Of a DNA stretch of 64,000 nt, positions 22,913 through 36,244 are shown in pieces (positions within the stretch are counted from its first letter, which is position 1; every line of letters starts with the position of its first letter). Location of the stretch: positions 744,001 through 808,000 of the forward strand of contig CM065887.1 of the NCBI GenBank assembly GCA_033439255.1, given 5' to 3'. A program made the translations under genes and the position numbers. Source of the stretch: Hericium rajendrae (Eukaryota > Basidiomycota > Agaricomycetes > Russulales > Hericiaceae). The notes beneath the pieces are model-generated. The model was not told where the DNA came from, did no database searches, and saw only the letters and a program-made list of their open reading frames with translations.

Positions 22913-25565
22913 CTACAAATCGGTTTCCGCGCTCTTCCGTAGCCTCCGAGTTTCGTCAAGAATATCTGCGAGATCCTTCCAATCGAGCAAAGGCAACGGA
23001 TCCTTGTCGCTATCCAACCTCCAATCGAGCTTGAATTTCAACTTTCGGCTCACTTTCTCGCTTCTCCATGTCAAGGGTGGAGGGTATACGGAGGTGTCAT
23101 CGAAGGTTGAGACGATCTCTGCCTCAGGATCACGGTGGCTGGGATTATGCTTTCGGGAAGCAGAGTCCTGTCCGTGCACGATGTCGAGCTCCTTCTCCTG
23201 GTCCGAGATCGCCTCGGGTTGCTTTTCGTGATTAGGGCTCCGGTGTACTGTGTCGAGCTTGGTTCTCTTGCTCGGCCTTGACACATCTGCCGATGGTGAC
23301 GCAGACGTGGGTCTCTTCAATGCTGCTCGAGGAGACGTAGGCCGTTCATCGTGATGGCTGGGACTGCCGTAATTCGTTTCGAGACTGGACCCAGGTAACG
23401 CCACAGTCTCCTCAACAACGCTGGGCGAGCGAGATCGACCGACATCCCGTCTTCCTGGTATGTCATCATCGTTTTCTGGCACAGGAGATGCACGCCGTGC
23501 TGTGACACTTTCGTAAGTGGCGACGGGGAGAGACGGAGGTGAATGTAGGACCGGACGTGAGTCGTTGGTTGAGTTGGCTTTTGGCGATTTGATAAGGTGT
23601 GGCAGCAGGCGGGCGTGAGTGATAGCGTCATCCACGTCCATGGCGTCCGGCTGTGTGCCTTTGACAGCCATGCCGCTGATATTAGCGAGCTGAGAGCTCG
23701 TCTGTTCATCCTCAACGTCGTGTTGTGAATGTGTTTGCACTTCAGCAACCTGAGATGCCTGTAGCGGGCCCGCGGTATCAGACGGCGCGGCTTCAGGAGG
23801 TGCATGGCCTTGCGACTGCCCTTCAGCCTGAGATTGAGACTGAGTATTAGGTTGCGACACGGTGCCCGACGTATCGGAATTTGGTACGAGGATCATCCCT
23901 CGGCCATCGGCCTTATCACTGGGAGACAGCATCCTAGTACCAGGAGGAGCAACCCTGCGCTTGTGAAGTTCTATGCGATGCAAGTTTGGGAGCGAAGCGG
24001 CCCTGTGTGAACCCGGACTTGCCGGTGCACGCGCCGAGGGCGGACGAATGGACGACGAAGGAGTTGCGCGTCTTTGCCGCTGAGCAGGAGTTGGCGCCGA
24101 CAGAGTTGGCTCTGTCGATACATCGGCTGGAAAGCCCGGCTTCCCGTCAGCAAAAGCAGCAGGAGAGCTGCTTCGTGAGCTCGGGGGCACTGACGAGCGA
24201 TAAATTGGTGACGAGGGACCATCGTTCATGACAGGTCGCATGGATTGTGATGGCTGCCACTCAGTCGGCGTCGTTGGTCCACTCACCTCCAGACCAGTGC
24301 TGCTTCGCGGAGGGGTCTGCACGGGAGAGCTAGGGATATCCAGTGGACCATTCTCTGTGAATGGACTTAGAATCTTTGGGTCCGTGTCATAAATACAAGC
24401 TCACTTTTCCGAGTTCGCTTTGGGGTTGAGACAGGGGAGCCTCCATTACTATATGGACGGCGCAGATCTTCCGTCGAAATTGCATTCGAAGCGCAGTTCT
24501 CAATGGAGAGCTCGTCCAGCTGGGCTGGCAATGAGTAGATGTTAGATCTTCATACAGACTGCCTATATACTCATGAGATGACAACGCACCAAATACCATT
24601 TTATTTCTGCGCTTTCGCAAAAACATCGGTTCTCTCCCCCTTGTGTAGGGCTGGATGGCATAAGGTATCGGTGGCTTGGAATGAAGTGAACGCAAGACAC
24701 GTACATCCCAATTGAACGTCTCCCGCTCATCAAACCCTGGAAATATATCATCCTTCGCTTTCTCCTTCCCTTTACGAGAAACTGTGACAAATGTATCAAT
24801 GGCGGGCTCTGATGCCTTGACCTCAGTTGCTTTGCCAGGCTCGATTGAGCCAGAGTCAGCAACGCCAGTCAGCGACTGCTGCTCTTTCCGGAGCTTCAAG
24901 ACGTTGCTATATCTACTCAGCGTCATTCAAGATATAAAATTAGAACCACAACTTACCCACCGCCCCCGGGCTCTCGCAGTCCTTCCATCCACGTTTGAAG
25001 CAATTCATTGCATTGCAGATCCTGCGGAGAGCCAAATACAGGCTCGTGTGCACTCCCAATGATACTAACGCCGTCCACGTCCAGCGCAAGAGTTTCGAGT
25101 TTCGTCATCTTCTGGACGTTCTCGCCAACAGGAATCCTACGGAAGACAGGCTTGAACTGCTTAATCGATACAAGCGCGCCTTTCTGTGCGGTCAATCGCT
25201 TTCCTTGACTGTCCTCTAAACTGAAATTCAAATGAGCACAACGCGCAAAGAAAGCTAGTCTCCCGACGCACTTCAGCATCTCGTACTCTTGTAGAGCTTT
25301 GGTCGTGAAGCGAACCGGTATTTCATTAAACTTATCGGAAACCTTCGCCCATATGCAGTCATCCGCAGATGATGTTTGGTAGGTAAGAAACTATGTGTAG
25401 TATATCAGTATATATCCCGTACTCCAGGCAGGTCAACCATACCTTGACCAGCTGGACCTTCTTCCCCTTCTCGTGAACCGGCACGCCAATGAGGTTCCCT
25501 CCATATGTCTGTGCCACGTCTATCAGGTAGTCGGCGATCCAGGGAAATTTGAGAGTATTGGACAT
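22913..25565 (-). CDS. Candidate TPP1/Tpz1/Est3-like telomere OB-fold protein
   Basis: The start ATG at 25565 gives MSNTLKFPWIADYLIDVAQT, then GVPVHEKGKKVQLVK. Introns link FLTYQTSSADDCIWAKVSDK, FNEIPVRFTTKALQEYEM and RLTAQKGALVSIKQFKPVFR, followed by the LQCNELLQTWMEGLREPGG segment. The opening PW..Y motif, the 'I/VRFT..A...YE' strand pattern and overall size of this N-terminal region (about 180 residues) resemble the TPP1/Est3 OB fold, which bridges telomere-end proteins and telomerase. The remaining 600 or so residues are disordered, rich in Ser/Pro/Gln, with a KRTK basic patch. The C-terminus is conserved-looking (KLKFKLDWRLDSDKDPLPLL), ending DETRRLRKSAETDL. The gene model is good; the functional call is a motif-level inference. 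Confidence 0.72.
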
Positions 25566-26789
25566 GGGCTTTCACAGCACCGAGCACGTTCGTGTTGAGA
25601 CTTGTAATATTGAGACTCATGGAAAGTGAGAGTCAAGTCTCGCAGGGCAGACGACCGGAAAGACGTGACAAGACGCGACCGTGATGGTACGCGACACGTA
25701 ACGTAACGTAACGTAAATCGGCGTGACTGTATCTCTCTTCCCTCCCTCCTTCCTTCTTAACTTCGAGTCTAGCCTGCCCCGTCGACGTCTCTCATGTTCT
25801 GTAACTGCGCCAGCTTGAAGTTGGCAGAAACAAGCTGAAATGTTGGTTCGTCCCCTGGAATGAAGGTACGCGATCCTTCGAATAGACCATTGTCGACTCT
25901 TGGTCTTGGGAAGGCTTGTTCCGCACAGGAAATAGATCTGCCCGAGCAGCAGCAACATAGGTGCAGAGCGCTTGTAGAGCGCTGAAGCTGACATTTGTAA
26001 CGGATGTCAAAATTCACGTCTTCCATGTTTGCAGGATTGTTTATTCTGGAACTGTACTGCATCTGCTATCTTCCATTCAGTCAGTGCTTCTTCCGGGGCG
26101 ACCTTGCTCCGGTCCCAGCTTGACAAACCTACTATCGAGTCTAAACCGCAAGCAGTCTGCCATTCACATTTACCCTCACTCTGCACGTTCTGTCGGTGAG
26201 TGCTACAGTTTCCATGTCTCACCTCAGTCTGCACCGCTCTCCAAGAAGTTGCGAAGCAACGTGGCCAACGTTTTTTTTTTTTTTCAATCAATTCACATCA
26301 GCTTCAAGTAAGCACGGACATTATTCCTTTTTCTGTGTTGCCGTGAGCCCGTGTACGCGGTTATTGACTGACCTTCATGAGGCATTGGACAAGATATCGA
26401 GGACTTCAGTGGCGCCCAGCGCCTTGCCAGCCCCTGAACGTGAACGGGTGTGCAGGTTGAGCGTGCTGTTCCGACATCGAAGTTCATTACGCAGGAAGAA
26501 CGGCGGCGAGGACTGCGTTTTTAAGACGGGCGATGTCGTAGACCTTCCTAGCACTGTACATCTCCTGCCTATGTAGCATCGTAACAAATTTACAGGCGCG
26601 ATTGTAGGACTCCCATCGCGCTGCGCCGTATAAGTAGGCGCGCTCGAGCTCGGAGTCGGACCTGAACTTCAAGCTTCATGTCGAATACATACTCCGAAGC
26701 CGTCATCTTGGTCATCCAAGCGGAGGATCGCAAGTTAAGTACCAGCAGTTTTCCAGCAGTAAAAGCACCGTTCTTTCTGCGACCAGATC
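25566..26789. other. Gap between TPP1-like gene and plus-strand F-box gene
   Basis: No secure gene. It should contain the TPP1-like promoter at its left end and the F-box promoter at its right end. A minus-strand stretch at 26487-26672 (ELERAYLYGAARWESYNRAC, then HRQEMYSARKVYDIARL) is protein-like, but has no start codon and no convincing partner exon. A run of 14 T lies at 26271-26284. Confidence 0.5.
25696..25715. repeat. ACGTA x4 tandem array upstream of the TPP1-like gene
   Basis: Four head-to-tail copies of ACGTA lie about 130 bases upstream of the ATG at 25565. Each copy contains an ACGT core of the kind bZIP factors bind. This may be regulatory or a plain microsatellite. Confidence 0.7.
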
Positions 26790-28023
26790 ATGCTCCCTAC
26801 AGAGTTGCTGCTTTCCATTGTGCACTACCTGCCCCCACATGGAAACTCGAGAGCCGATCTCCGCTCCCTTCGAGCCACCGCTGCTATATTCAATGCCCTC
26901 ATTACGCCCAAGTTGTTTTCCATCCTCTACGTGACAAACTCAGTATCGAGCGCGGAGGCCCTGCTCAATGTGTTGGATGACACTACATTGCGTGGGTATG
27001 TGCGAGAGATCGTATACGAAGACCGCGAAATTCACCATGATAGTCGAATGACTATAACGACCCCTGGTGCGCTGCTCCTCTGCAGCTAATATCCAGCCCA
27101 TCTCAGAATAACAATGGCTTTCCATGACAGGCGGAAGCCACGTCCTCTCTGACCCCGTTATCGACGAAGAAGCCCAACAGCATGTGATGCCCATCCTCGA
27201 TGCCGCTTTTCGCAAGATCCACCTCGCGCCATCCCTGACCGCGCTGACCCTCACCTTCTTCCCTCACTCCTACGAAGACTCCACATTCGCCGAAGGCCGC
27301 CTCAGCGCGTCCCCCATCACTCAGCTCTACTGCACCGTCCTCGCTGCACTTGCCAGCAGCCCCACGCCGACCCCCCAGACCCTCCGCTCCCTCACGCTCC
27401 AAAACCTGCGCCCCGTCATCGTGCCCGAGCTGGGCAGCACAAGCTTCAAGCAGCTGCTCACGGGCCTCTCCGCGCTGCACCTGCACGTCTGCGACTCACC
27501 CTTCGTCCCCGAGGTGATCTGGACGTTCTGGCGCTCCGGCGTGCGCGACATCCTCCTCGCCGTCCCGCAGGCGAACCTTGCCGCGCTCGCGCTGCACTGC
27601 AACCGCCACTCGTACATGTACTTCACGGGCTTCAGCCTCGAGCGCCTGCACTTCCCCCGCCTGCAGCGGCTCAGCATGAAGAACATGTACTTCAGCTCGC
27701 CGTTTCTGCGGCTCGAGGACTTTGTGCTGCGCCATGGCGCGACGCTCGAGCGGCTGGAGCTCGAGTCGTGCAGTCTGCTCATGCATCCTGCGACGGCGGG
27801 GCAGCCGCCACGGCGGACGTGGGCGGAGATCTACGACGGTTTCGCGGTGCGGCTGGAGAAATTGGCCGAGCTCCATATCAGGCATGGCACTCAGATTGTA
27901 GATCCCGTGTATGCTCTTTTATGCGTTAGTGCTGCAGGAAATGCTGAAATTATTTCTAGTGGCCATGATGTGGCGCTGCGGACTCTAATGGCGATCGTCG
28001 ATTCAAGAAGGCTAGCCAGCTGA
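26790..28023 (+). CDS. F-box-like / LRR-type protein
   Basis: MLPTELLLSIVHYLPPHGNS at the ATG (26790) is a compact F-box start (LPxELLxxIxxYL). The intron at about 27070-27130 (GTGCGC...TGACAG) joins TTPG to GSHVLSDPVIDEEAQQH. The second exon has irregular Leu-rich segments (LRSLTLQNLRPVIVPELGS, RLQRLSMKNMYFSSPFLRLE, LERLELESCSLLMHP). Proteins of this plan recruit substrates to SCF ubiquitin ligases, and the family is very large in agaricomycetes. About 390 residues. It faces the minus-strand F-box gene at 28548-30502, but the two sequences differ clearly, so they are not a recent tandem copy. The substrate is unknown. Confidence 0.85.
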
Positions 28024-28547
28024 GCGAAGGTCCTACTTAACGAATTTATCAGTGTCAGTGGAGGATCAAGTATCTATTGAGGATGGATGTAGCCTGTAGC
28101 ATGATGGAGAGGACCGGCACGACTAACGATCGGACAGTCATTGCAAAGCGTACGGGATCGATGTGAGTATATGTATAACACGGCGCTAGCGCAACTCTTA
28201 TGGGAGAAGCGTGATCAAGTCAGAGACCTGCCGGTGTACCTTTTTGGCATTAGTGAGTGGATTGGCATGAAGCCGCCAGCAAGAAGTATTCGATGCTGAA
28301 ATTTGACTCCGCGATTGCCATGATAAACAGTCTGAGGGCACACTGAGAATGTCATCGAAATGTATAAAGATGATAACACCGTCTTGGACTCTGATAGTGA
28401 ATATTCTATAATCTAGGGTACTCAATTATCTAGGACTACACATCTACGAGGCATGACATAGATAGCTCGAACCTGATACAAAAAGTAGGGGTAGGATGCT
28501 CATTCTTATGGCCTTTTCCGCCGCTCTAACACAGATCAAGCGACGAG
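28024..28547. other. 3' gap between two convergent F-box genes
   Basis: The sequence is AT-richer than flanking exons and without any convincing coding stretch. It should hold the two 3' untranslated regions and polyadenylation sites. Confidence 0.6.
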
Positions 28548-30502
28548 TCACAATCTCCGCAAACCTCCTTCGGGAAAGACACTGAAGCTCGCCACCGCCA
28601 ACCCGAGGAGCACAACACAGCACAGGATCAATCTCGCGTCCTCCCCCGCTGGAGATCGCTCGACAAATAGGCGCATCCAGCCGCCCTTGCGCTGGTCCCC
28701 GTCCGCGCGCAGCTGCATGGTATACCGCTTCACCCTCATGCCCCCGACGTAAACGAAGCCCATCCCCCACCGCCGCCGCTCAACGACGCGCAGGCTTGCG
28801 GGAAGACCGTGCTCGTCAACCGCAAGCTCGAACGAGGCGCTTTCGAGCACCGTCGGTGGGGGGACGCGCGTGGGGTGCTCTGCGGTGCGGGCGAGGAAGG
28901 AGAGCGTGAAGCGCTGCAGGCGCGGGTTGATGAGCGCGATGTGCAGACCCGCGGTGGAAAGCGAGTGGTCCGTCGGGTAGCGCACGACGCGGAGATGCAG
29001 TGTGCGCAGGCGACAGAGGCCACGTATCGTACGCGCGAAGTTGTCCTACATAGACCGGGTGTCGGGGGTTAATATAACATGGCCATGGCCATGGAGGGAA
29101 ACTCGTACCAGGCTAAACGACGGCTTGCAGGAGTAGGTGAGATTGAGGTCCTGCAGCTGTGGGCAGGACGAGACTAGCGCCCGCAGCATCCCGCCGTTGT
29201 CATATCCGTGCTCCATGCCGAAGCTTATGGTGAGCGACGTAAGCGATGTAAGCGTGCCCAGGACGGACGAGACTATCAATGGCGTCCCCTCGCGCAATAG
29301 AATCGGATCCGGCAGGCACACCGTCTTCAGATGCGCCTTGTGCTGGAACGCCTGTATCTGCTCGAGGCTACCGCTGAACTCGTCTACGTTTGCCAGCGCG
29401 TCGGGATGCACAGCGCTCAGCAGATCCGGCGCGGCGACGCTGGGTTCGTGTCCGACGAGATGGAGCTTCTCCATGGACTTGTGCTCCTCGAGGAACGTGA
29501 TGAACGGACGCTTCGTCGCGGGGTTTACAGTGGTGTGCCAGTCGAGCACAATATTGCCGAGCAGAAGCTCCCGGAGTTTGGGCCATCGCCCACGGGAAAG
29601 GCGCTGTGCGTCGACAGGCTCGATAGGCGGATCTGTGTCCAGGGCGAGTTCCTGCAGGTTGGGACACCGCTTGATGAGCATGTCCCATAGGCGGTGGTAT
29701 CCTGGGATGAGCTCATCTGTTTAAAATTAGATTGGCGATGACTGGAAGATGAGGACGGCTGAGCATACCGCGGTTAAAATCGATCTGGTTCCAGTAGAAG
29801 CCGCGTTTAAAGGTCAGGGAGAACCCATGCAAATCGGTGAAGTCGAAAAGCTAGGGATCATTTGAATCGACCGTGCATAACCACTCGACGAAATTGCCTA
29901 CGTGGCTTTTCGGCGACGGCAGTATAGAGCCAAACGTCGCACCAATGTACCTGAGCCTCGTACAGCTGCATACAAAAGCCCGTTCATCCCAAATTGCACC
30001 TCACGGGTCGGCGAGGCACATACCAGATTCGCAGCGCAAACCACATGTCGTCATACGGCGGCAGCTCCTCGCCCTCCCACACGAACCTGCTCAGGATCTC
30101 CATGTTGTGCGCCGCGCGGCGCACCGCCGCCGACACGCAATACCCGTCGCCCAGCACCCGCCGGCGCGCGTGCCCGAAGTCGAAGAATCGGGAGGGCGTG
30201 GAGGACGGCGCCTCGTACCCCGCGTCGAGGCACACGCGCAGGTCGCGCACGTGGCGTGCGCGGGCGGGGTGCGCGGAGAGCATGTTGAGCGTCGTAGAGC
30301 ATTGTGCGGCGCCGCGGAGGGTGATGTGGGAGTAGAGCGCGGGCGTGAGGCGTTGGAAGATGCTCGGACACTGCGTGGGGTCAGCTCCGATCGGCGATCG
30401 GCGCGCGACGTCACTTACTGTTAGGCTGAGGTGGAGGACCTCGGTGGGGAAGGGGAGGTAGCTTGCGATTTCGAGGAGGACGTCGCCAGGGAGGGTGTCC
30501 AT
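28548..30502 (-). CDS. F-box / LRR-type protein with hydrophobic C-terminus
   Basis: The start ATG at 30502 gives MDTLPGDVLLEIASYLPFPT, a clear F-box. Introns connect CPSIFQRLTPALYSHITLRG, RVLGDGYCVSAAVRRAAHN, FDFTDLHGFSLTFKRGFYWN and then a long exon with Leu-rich content: LIKRCPNLQELALDTDPP, LRELLLGNIVLDWHTTVNP, SLTSLTISFGMEHGYDN. A further exon starts DNFARTIRGLCRLRTLHLRV. The C-terminus is a hydrophobic stretch (LILCCVVLLGLAVASFSVF) before the stop at 28548, so this F-box protein may be membrane-attached, which is unusual for the class. Role: a probable SCF substrate receptor, target unknown. Confidence 0.85.
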
Positions 30503-30969
30503 GTCGACGTCGTGGTGAGGAGAGAGCGTTGTCAGCGAGATGCTCCGACTCGGACGCGGGATGGATCCAATTGCCCCATGCTTCGAATTCTGATTCCGAT
30601 GCCGGGCATCTTGCTTCTCATCATGGCGCTTCGGAGACTCACCGGTATTCAGGACATAGTCGTGCGACTACGGTATATAACATAGGCATCAGGACATCGC
30701 AGCAGTCTGCGACACCGGCAAAGCTCTAATTACAGCACCCCTCCGCCGCCCAGCCGGCTGGACGCATATTACATATCAGATCGGCGGCAAAGATCTCGAC
30801 GTACAACAGTATGCAAGCAACATTTTAGTACCTATATCATGCACATGGATACACGCAATGAGAGTTCATGCAGGATGAAGGGGTCGGTGAGTGTTGAGGA
30901 ACCGTTAATTACGGACGGCAGTGCAATATGACGGTGGACGTAGGGAGCAAATTATGGAGCACAGGTAAA
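30503..30969. other. Gap between F-box gene start and PRMT1 3' end
   Basis: 467 bases without a visible exon. It holds the promoter of the minus-strand F-box gene and the 3' end of PRMT1. Nothing else was recognised. Confidence 0.55.
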
Positions 30970-32524
<1,555 letters not shown>

Positions 32525-32955
32525 CTTAGGATTCCTGTCTGTCACTAATGTCCTTCATGCTAAAGGCATGATACTCACTTTATAAAAGGTTATGGAGCGT
32601 GGAAGATGGAGATGGTTGAAGAAGAACGAGTCTTTTTGCAACCTGCAGAAGAAAAAACAATGACAGATCGCGATCGGCCCGATCTGGGAACCTCCACGTG
32701 CTCTCGTTTCACGTGATGCACATTTAGTCATTGGAGCGGCGTCGGTGTCGCGGAGCTCTGCCGTTGCGCAGCTGCCATTCGCGGCGAGCGGGCTCTGTTT
32801 GGGCTGGCCATGCACCGCAATTCCGCAGTCGACCCAAAGCCAGCTGCCTGCTGCAGGATTCCTGCTCTTTACCATCACTATCATACCCTCTAGACTCTAG
32901 TGCATAGTCAAGGATGATTAACAAGTCGGTGAGTGGATTGCTTTTGTGGTAGCGC
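32525..32955. other. Bidirectional promoter region, PRMT1 and BRI3-like gene
   Basis: 431 bases separate the two divergent start codons. No exon is visible. A TTTATAAAAGG stretch near 32579 could serve as a TATA element for the minus-strand PRMT1 gene. The remainder shows no clear motif. Confidence 0.5.
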
Positions 32956-33537
32956 ATGGATCCTGAGCGCGGGTATGATCAATATCAGCAGGTTCACGAT
33001 GACGCAGCGTCGTCGCCAGACTCGCCCACCGACAGCCCACCCACCTACGAGTCGGCCACGGGGAGCACAGAAGGTATGTCTGCGGACACTAGTATCGCCG
33101 ACGTTTCCGCTCACCTACGGCCTCAGCACCCACCACGTCCTACGGCCCATCTTATGGCACCAAACCGGCGGTGCCTCCGCAGCCCTCCCAGCCGATGAAT
33201 GTGCATGGCGCCACCATGGCCTCATCTGGCGCGGGTACCTCGACCCGGGTGTACCACTATCAGAATCCATTAACCGGCGAACAGGTGGCAAGCCTTCTCC
33301 CGCCTGACCATCCGCAGATGATCTGCCTCCAAGAAGGCCGCCACATAACGCAGTCGAAGTTCGGTCTGCTAGGTGCGTCATGTCGTTTCTGAATAGAAAG
33401 CGCGGCTGATCGGCTGTGATTTAGGTGTGCTTGCGGCCGTTATCTGGTTCCCGCTTGGCATCGGCTTGTGCTTGCTGGACAGGAAGGTGTACTGTAGGCG
33501 CTGTGGAGAAACCGTCGAGGAAGGTCTCTGCGGTTGA
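32956..33537 (+). CDS. Brain protein I3 (BRI3)-like small membrane protein
   Basis: Three exons: MDPERGYDQYQQVHDDAASS with Pro/Ser/Tyr-rich sequence; then APTTSYGPSYGTKPAVPPQP after an intron at 33073-33126; and, after an intron near 33371-33424, GVLAAVIWFPLGIGLCLLDR. The core QSKFGLLGVLAAVIWFPLG followed by CLLDRKVYCRRCGE matches the BRI3 family: a Pro-rich N-terminus, one hydrophobic segment and a short Cys-containing end. The protein is probably in lysosomal/vacuolar or endosomal membranes; its fungal role is unknown. About 155 residues, ending with TGA at 33535-33537. Confidence 0.85.
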
Positions 33538-35239
33538 GAGATCTTCGATTCCACCTCATGACATCTATGATTTAGTTCATCTGCTTCTGCTGTCCTATAA
33601 TATTTCGGATCGTGCGCATGATCTATGCGCATCATTGTTACCCCTCTCGCATCTCGTTTCAAACGCACAAACGCACACGTGTATCATAACCATAGTACTA
33701 CTTCATGATGGCAGATCGCTTAAATGGTGTATGTTCTGAGAGAACATTCTTGAAGAACATTCTTGAGACTTGCTGGAAGTTCCAGGGTCCTGGGAACGTG
33801 ATATTGGACATGGGCTGTGGGGCTCCCGACGCCGTTGACGCGTTAGCGCCCGCGAAGCATGCGCCTCCCGATGAAATGCCAAGTCGTGAGTACGTCCATT
33901 GCGTCATGTATGCATCTATTGTACTTGCTGGATGATCCAGGGTCATTGTAACGACACAATTATAGCGCTATACCCATTCATCCTAGCATGGAGACTGAAC
34001 GACGTGGATGGAGCTGATATGGGTGCTGGGTGGACCCCCATGGAGGAGTCCTGATAAAGTTTCGGGATATGCAAATGTGGATTGCAAACTGTGCAGACGC
34101 TTCTCCACCTTGTACCGGTCACAACTTCCGCAAGGATATGCCAGTGACATGCCCGTGCCTGGGAAATGGTCCAATCGGACCGCACTGTGTCCACCAGACG
34201 TGTATGGACGTCAGGAGGATCCGCCACGAATTTCCTATGGAGATTTTGAGGGTCATTTTTACGAACCATAGGACGTACCATGCCGGGGTCGGCTCCAAGA
34301 TACAGGCACGGTTGACGTCGACGGCGTCAAGACCCTTTACGCGTAGTCACTGACGAAAGCCCGAGGGTGTGGCCGCGCCGCGGTGGTGACAGTCTGGAGA
34401 CGCCCTCGAGGTCGCGTCGCGGGCGCGTACAACCGCTGGAGGGGCAGATCCACGAAGGACGAATGGCGCTTATAGGTTTTACATACAAACTTACATATAG
34501 TACAAGGGACATGAACGCGAGAGATCCTGATCACGAAGGAAACTCGAATCTACGCGCGAGCTGCGCGCGAGCCGAGGGGGTGCGATCCGGAAGAAGTTGA
34601 GGCGCCGCTCGGGATCCAAAGCGATGAGAACGTGTTTTGCAAACGAAAAAATATTTGCAGAGGCAGCTTGGGAAAGCCAGATCACGATTATCGATTGTGA
34701 CGCGTGTATTACGAAAAATGGGCAGCAGGGTCGCGACATGGAGGGGAAGTCGAGGAGCCCATCGCGGATAAGAAGATGGAAGATTCAAGGTCAGCGGGAG
34801 GTTGTTCAGGAAATGAAGAAGGGTGGCCAAGAGGGGACCCCGACTGCTGGCCAGCGGCGCGGCATCGGGAGATTAGCGTTCGACGATATGACAGCGCTTG
34901 AGCTGTCAACCCGCACGTGGCGGCGTACGCGAGATACACTCCAGATCCTGCCGTCGCTTCACCGCTACGGTCGCCTTGTGCGCCTCGTCAAGTCGATGCT
35001 GATGACTCGAGCCCGAAAACAAGATCGCAAGAACATCACGCCGTGGGTGCACTCGATGCGACGCCAATGTCCCAATGCAGAACAAGGACAAGACCCACGT
35101 GTAGATGTACGTGACAGGCTATGTTGTGACAGTGACAATGATTGTGGAGGACAAGCGTCCTGGTCGTCTGTCTGTCCGACGCCGACTGTATGCGCACAAA
35201 CTCTCTTTTCCACATCCACCACCCTCCTCGTGCGCCCAC
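33538..35239. other. Low-information gap with one small candidate gene
   Basis: Apart from the candidate at 33705-34054, no reading frame here looks conserved. The plus frame at 34597-35298 is open for 700 bases, but its translation is basic and featureless. The right end should carry the promoter of the Ser-rich gene that starts at 35240. Confidence 0.5.
33705..34054 (+). CDS. Small hypothetical protein, two exons
   Basis: The ATG at 33705 opens MMADRLNGVCSERTFLKNIL, then FQGPGNVILDMGCGAPDAVD. A textbook intron (GTGAGT at 33886 to ATTATAG at 33965) joins to PLYPFILAWRLNDVDGADMG, and the frame stops at 34054 after about 90 residues. VILDMGCGAPDA recalls methyltransferase motif I, but nothing else of that fold is present. 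The support is the clean splice and continuing frame only. It could be chance. Confidence 0.35.
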
Positions 35240-35579
35240 ATGCTCCAACCATCCAAGCGTTCTGCCCGCTCCTTTGTCTCCGACAGTCCTGCTTCTGATC
35301 CTTCCCATAGCCGGAGTTCGACTCCAGACTCTACTTCGCTAGCCGAAGCACAAGCACCACCCCTGCGCCGCTTTCCCCTCGCTCCAATTGATCAGCGTGC
35401 TCTGGCCCCAACTCCCGATCATATGTCATCTTCCTCGTCCCCTTCGTCCACCATGACGCAAGATTCCTCCCAGCCTATGAATACCCAGAGTCTCGCGAAG
35501 CCGCGCCGTGTCTCCCAAAACGGTGAGGATGCCTACCTCCTGGGCAACTCATCATGTCCTTCTCCTCGCAAGAAATCTC
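35240..35579 (+). CDS. First exon of a Ser/Pro-rich hypothetical protein, 3' part unresolved
   Basis: The ATG at 35240 opens MLQPSKRSARSFVSDSPASD, then RRFPLAPIDQRALAPTPDHM, ending RRVSQNGEDAYLLGNSSCPS and PRKKSL at a good donor (GTGAGC at 35580 or 35581). Composition and the exon-like end argue for a real gene. Downstream candidates, such as a stretch at 35660-35920 or the terminal MSRGLGSVRAAGAKLFGYFL at about 35981-36055, cannot be ordered with confidence. Family unknown. It may be a regulatory, largely disordered protein. Confidence 0.5.
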
Positions 35580-36244
35580 TGTGAGCATCTCTCCTCGCTT
35601 CCTTCTTTCATCTTTGTTATTTCACCGCATGTATTCTATATTGTGGCTGCGGTCAAGCATGCTGCCCTCGCAAGGCGAGCTGTGGATTCGTGATGAAATG
35701 GAGACCTCCTCCGCATGGCTTATTTGCCGCAGGAGAGAGAGCAGGCATAATACTCTGCCTCGATTCCGATCTCGTTATCTCTGCCGTCGCAAGTGCGGGC
35801 TTCTGTTCGGGCTCGTGATCGCATCGCTTTGTACATCTTTTCGAGGCATTTGTTTGGTTGGTCGGACGGTCGATACTTCAGCGCCGGTCGCCATAGAAAT
35901 CCTCGTTTTATGTACTCAGTAGCCGTCTTTTCATAGTCGCCATTTGACCTATTTCCCACACGCCCGTCACCTCCCAGTAGTATGTCTCGGGGGCTCGGTT
36001 CCGTCAGAGCCGCCGGCGCCAAGCTGTTCGGCTATTTTCTGGTTGATCCATTTTAGACAGCCGCCACTCGGGATTGTCTGGGATAACTAGGAATCAGCCT
36101 CGCGCTACGCCTGAAACGTTTATCTTTCCTCCGCGTTGTTCATTCTTTGTTTGCTTCATTTCCGTTCCCAATTTTTTGTCCATTTTTCCTGATCAGTTAC
36201 CCATTACTCAATGCTCACGGCACGCCTCAATCCCCAGATCGCAC

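Noticed and set aside
26271-26284. Run of 14 T as a poly(A) tail of a minus-strand retroposed copy
   Set aside because: No gene-like body, target-site duplication or reverse-transcriptase sequence adjoins it.
26790-30502. The two F-box genes as an inverted duplicate pair
   Set aside because: Their F-box and Leu-rich parts differ throughout and exon structures do not match, so recent duplication is unlikely.
33780-33840. VILDMGCGAPDA as a methyltransferase motif I
   Set aside because: No other methyltransferase motif follows and the whole candidate protein is only about 90 residues.
34597-35298. Plus-strand open frame of 702 bases
   Set aside because: Composition is random-like and it overlaps the better-supported Ser-rich exon starting at 35240.
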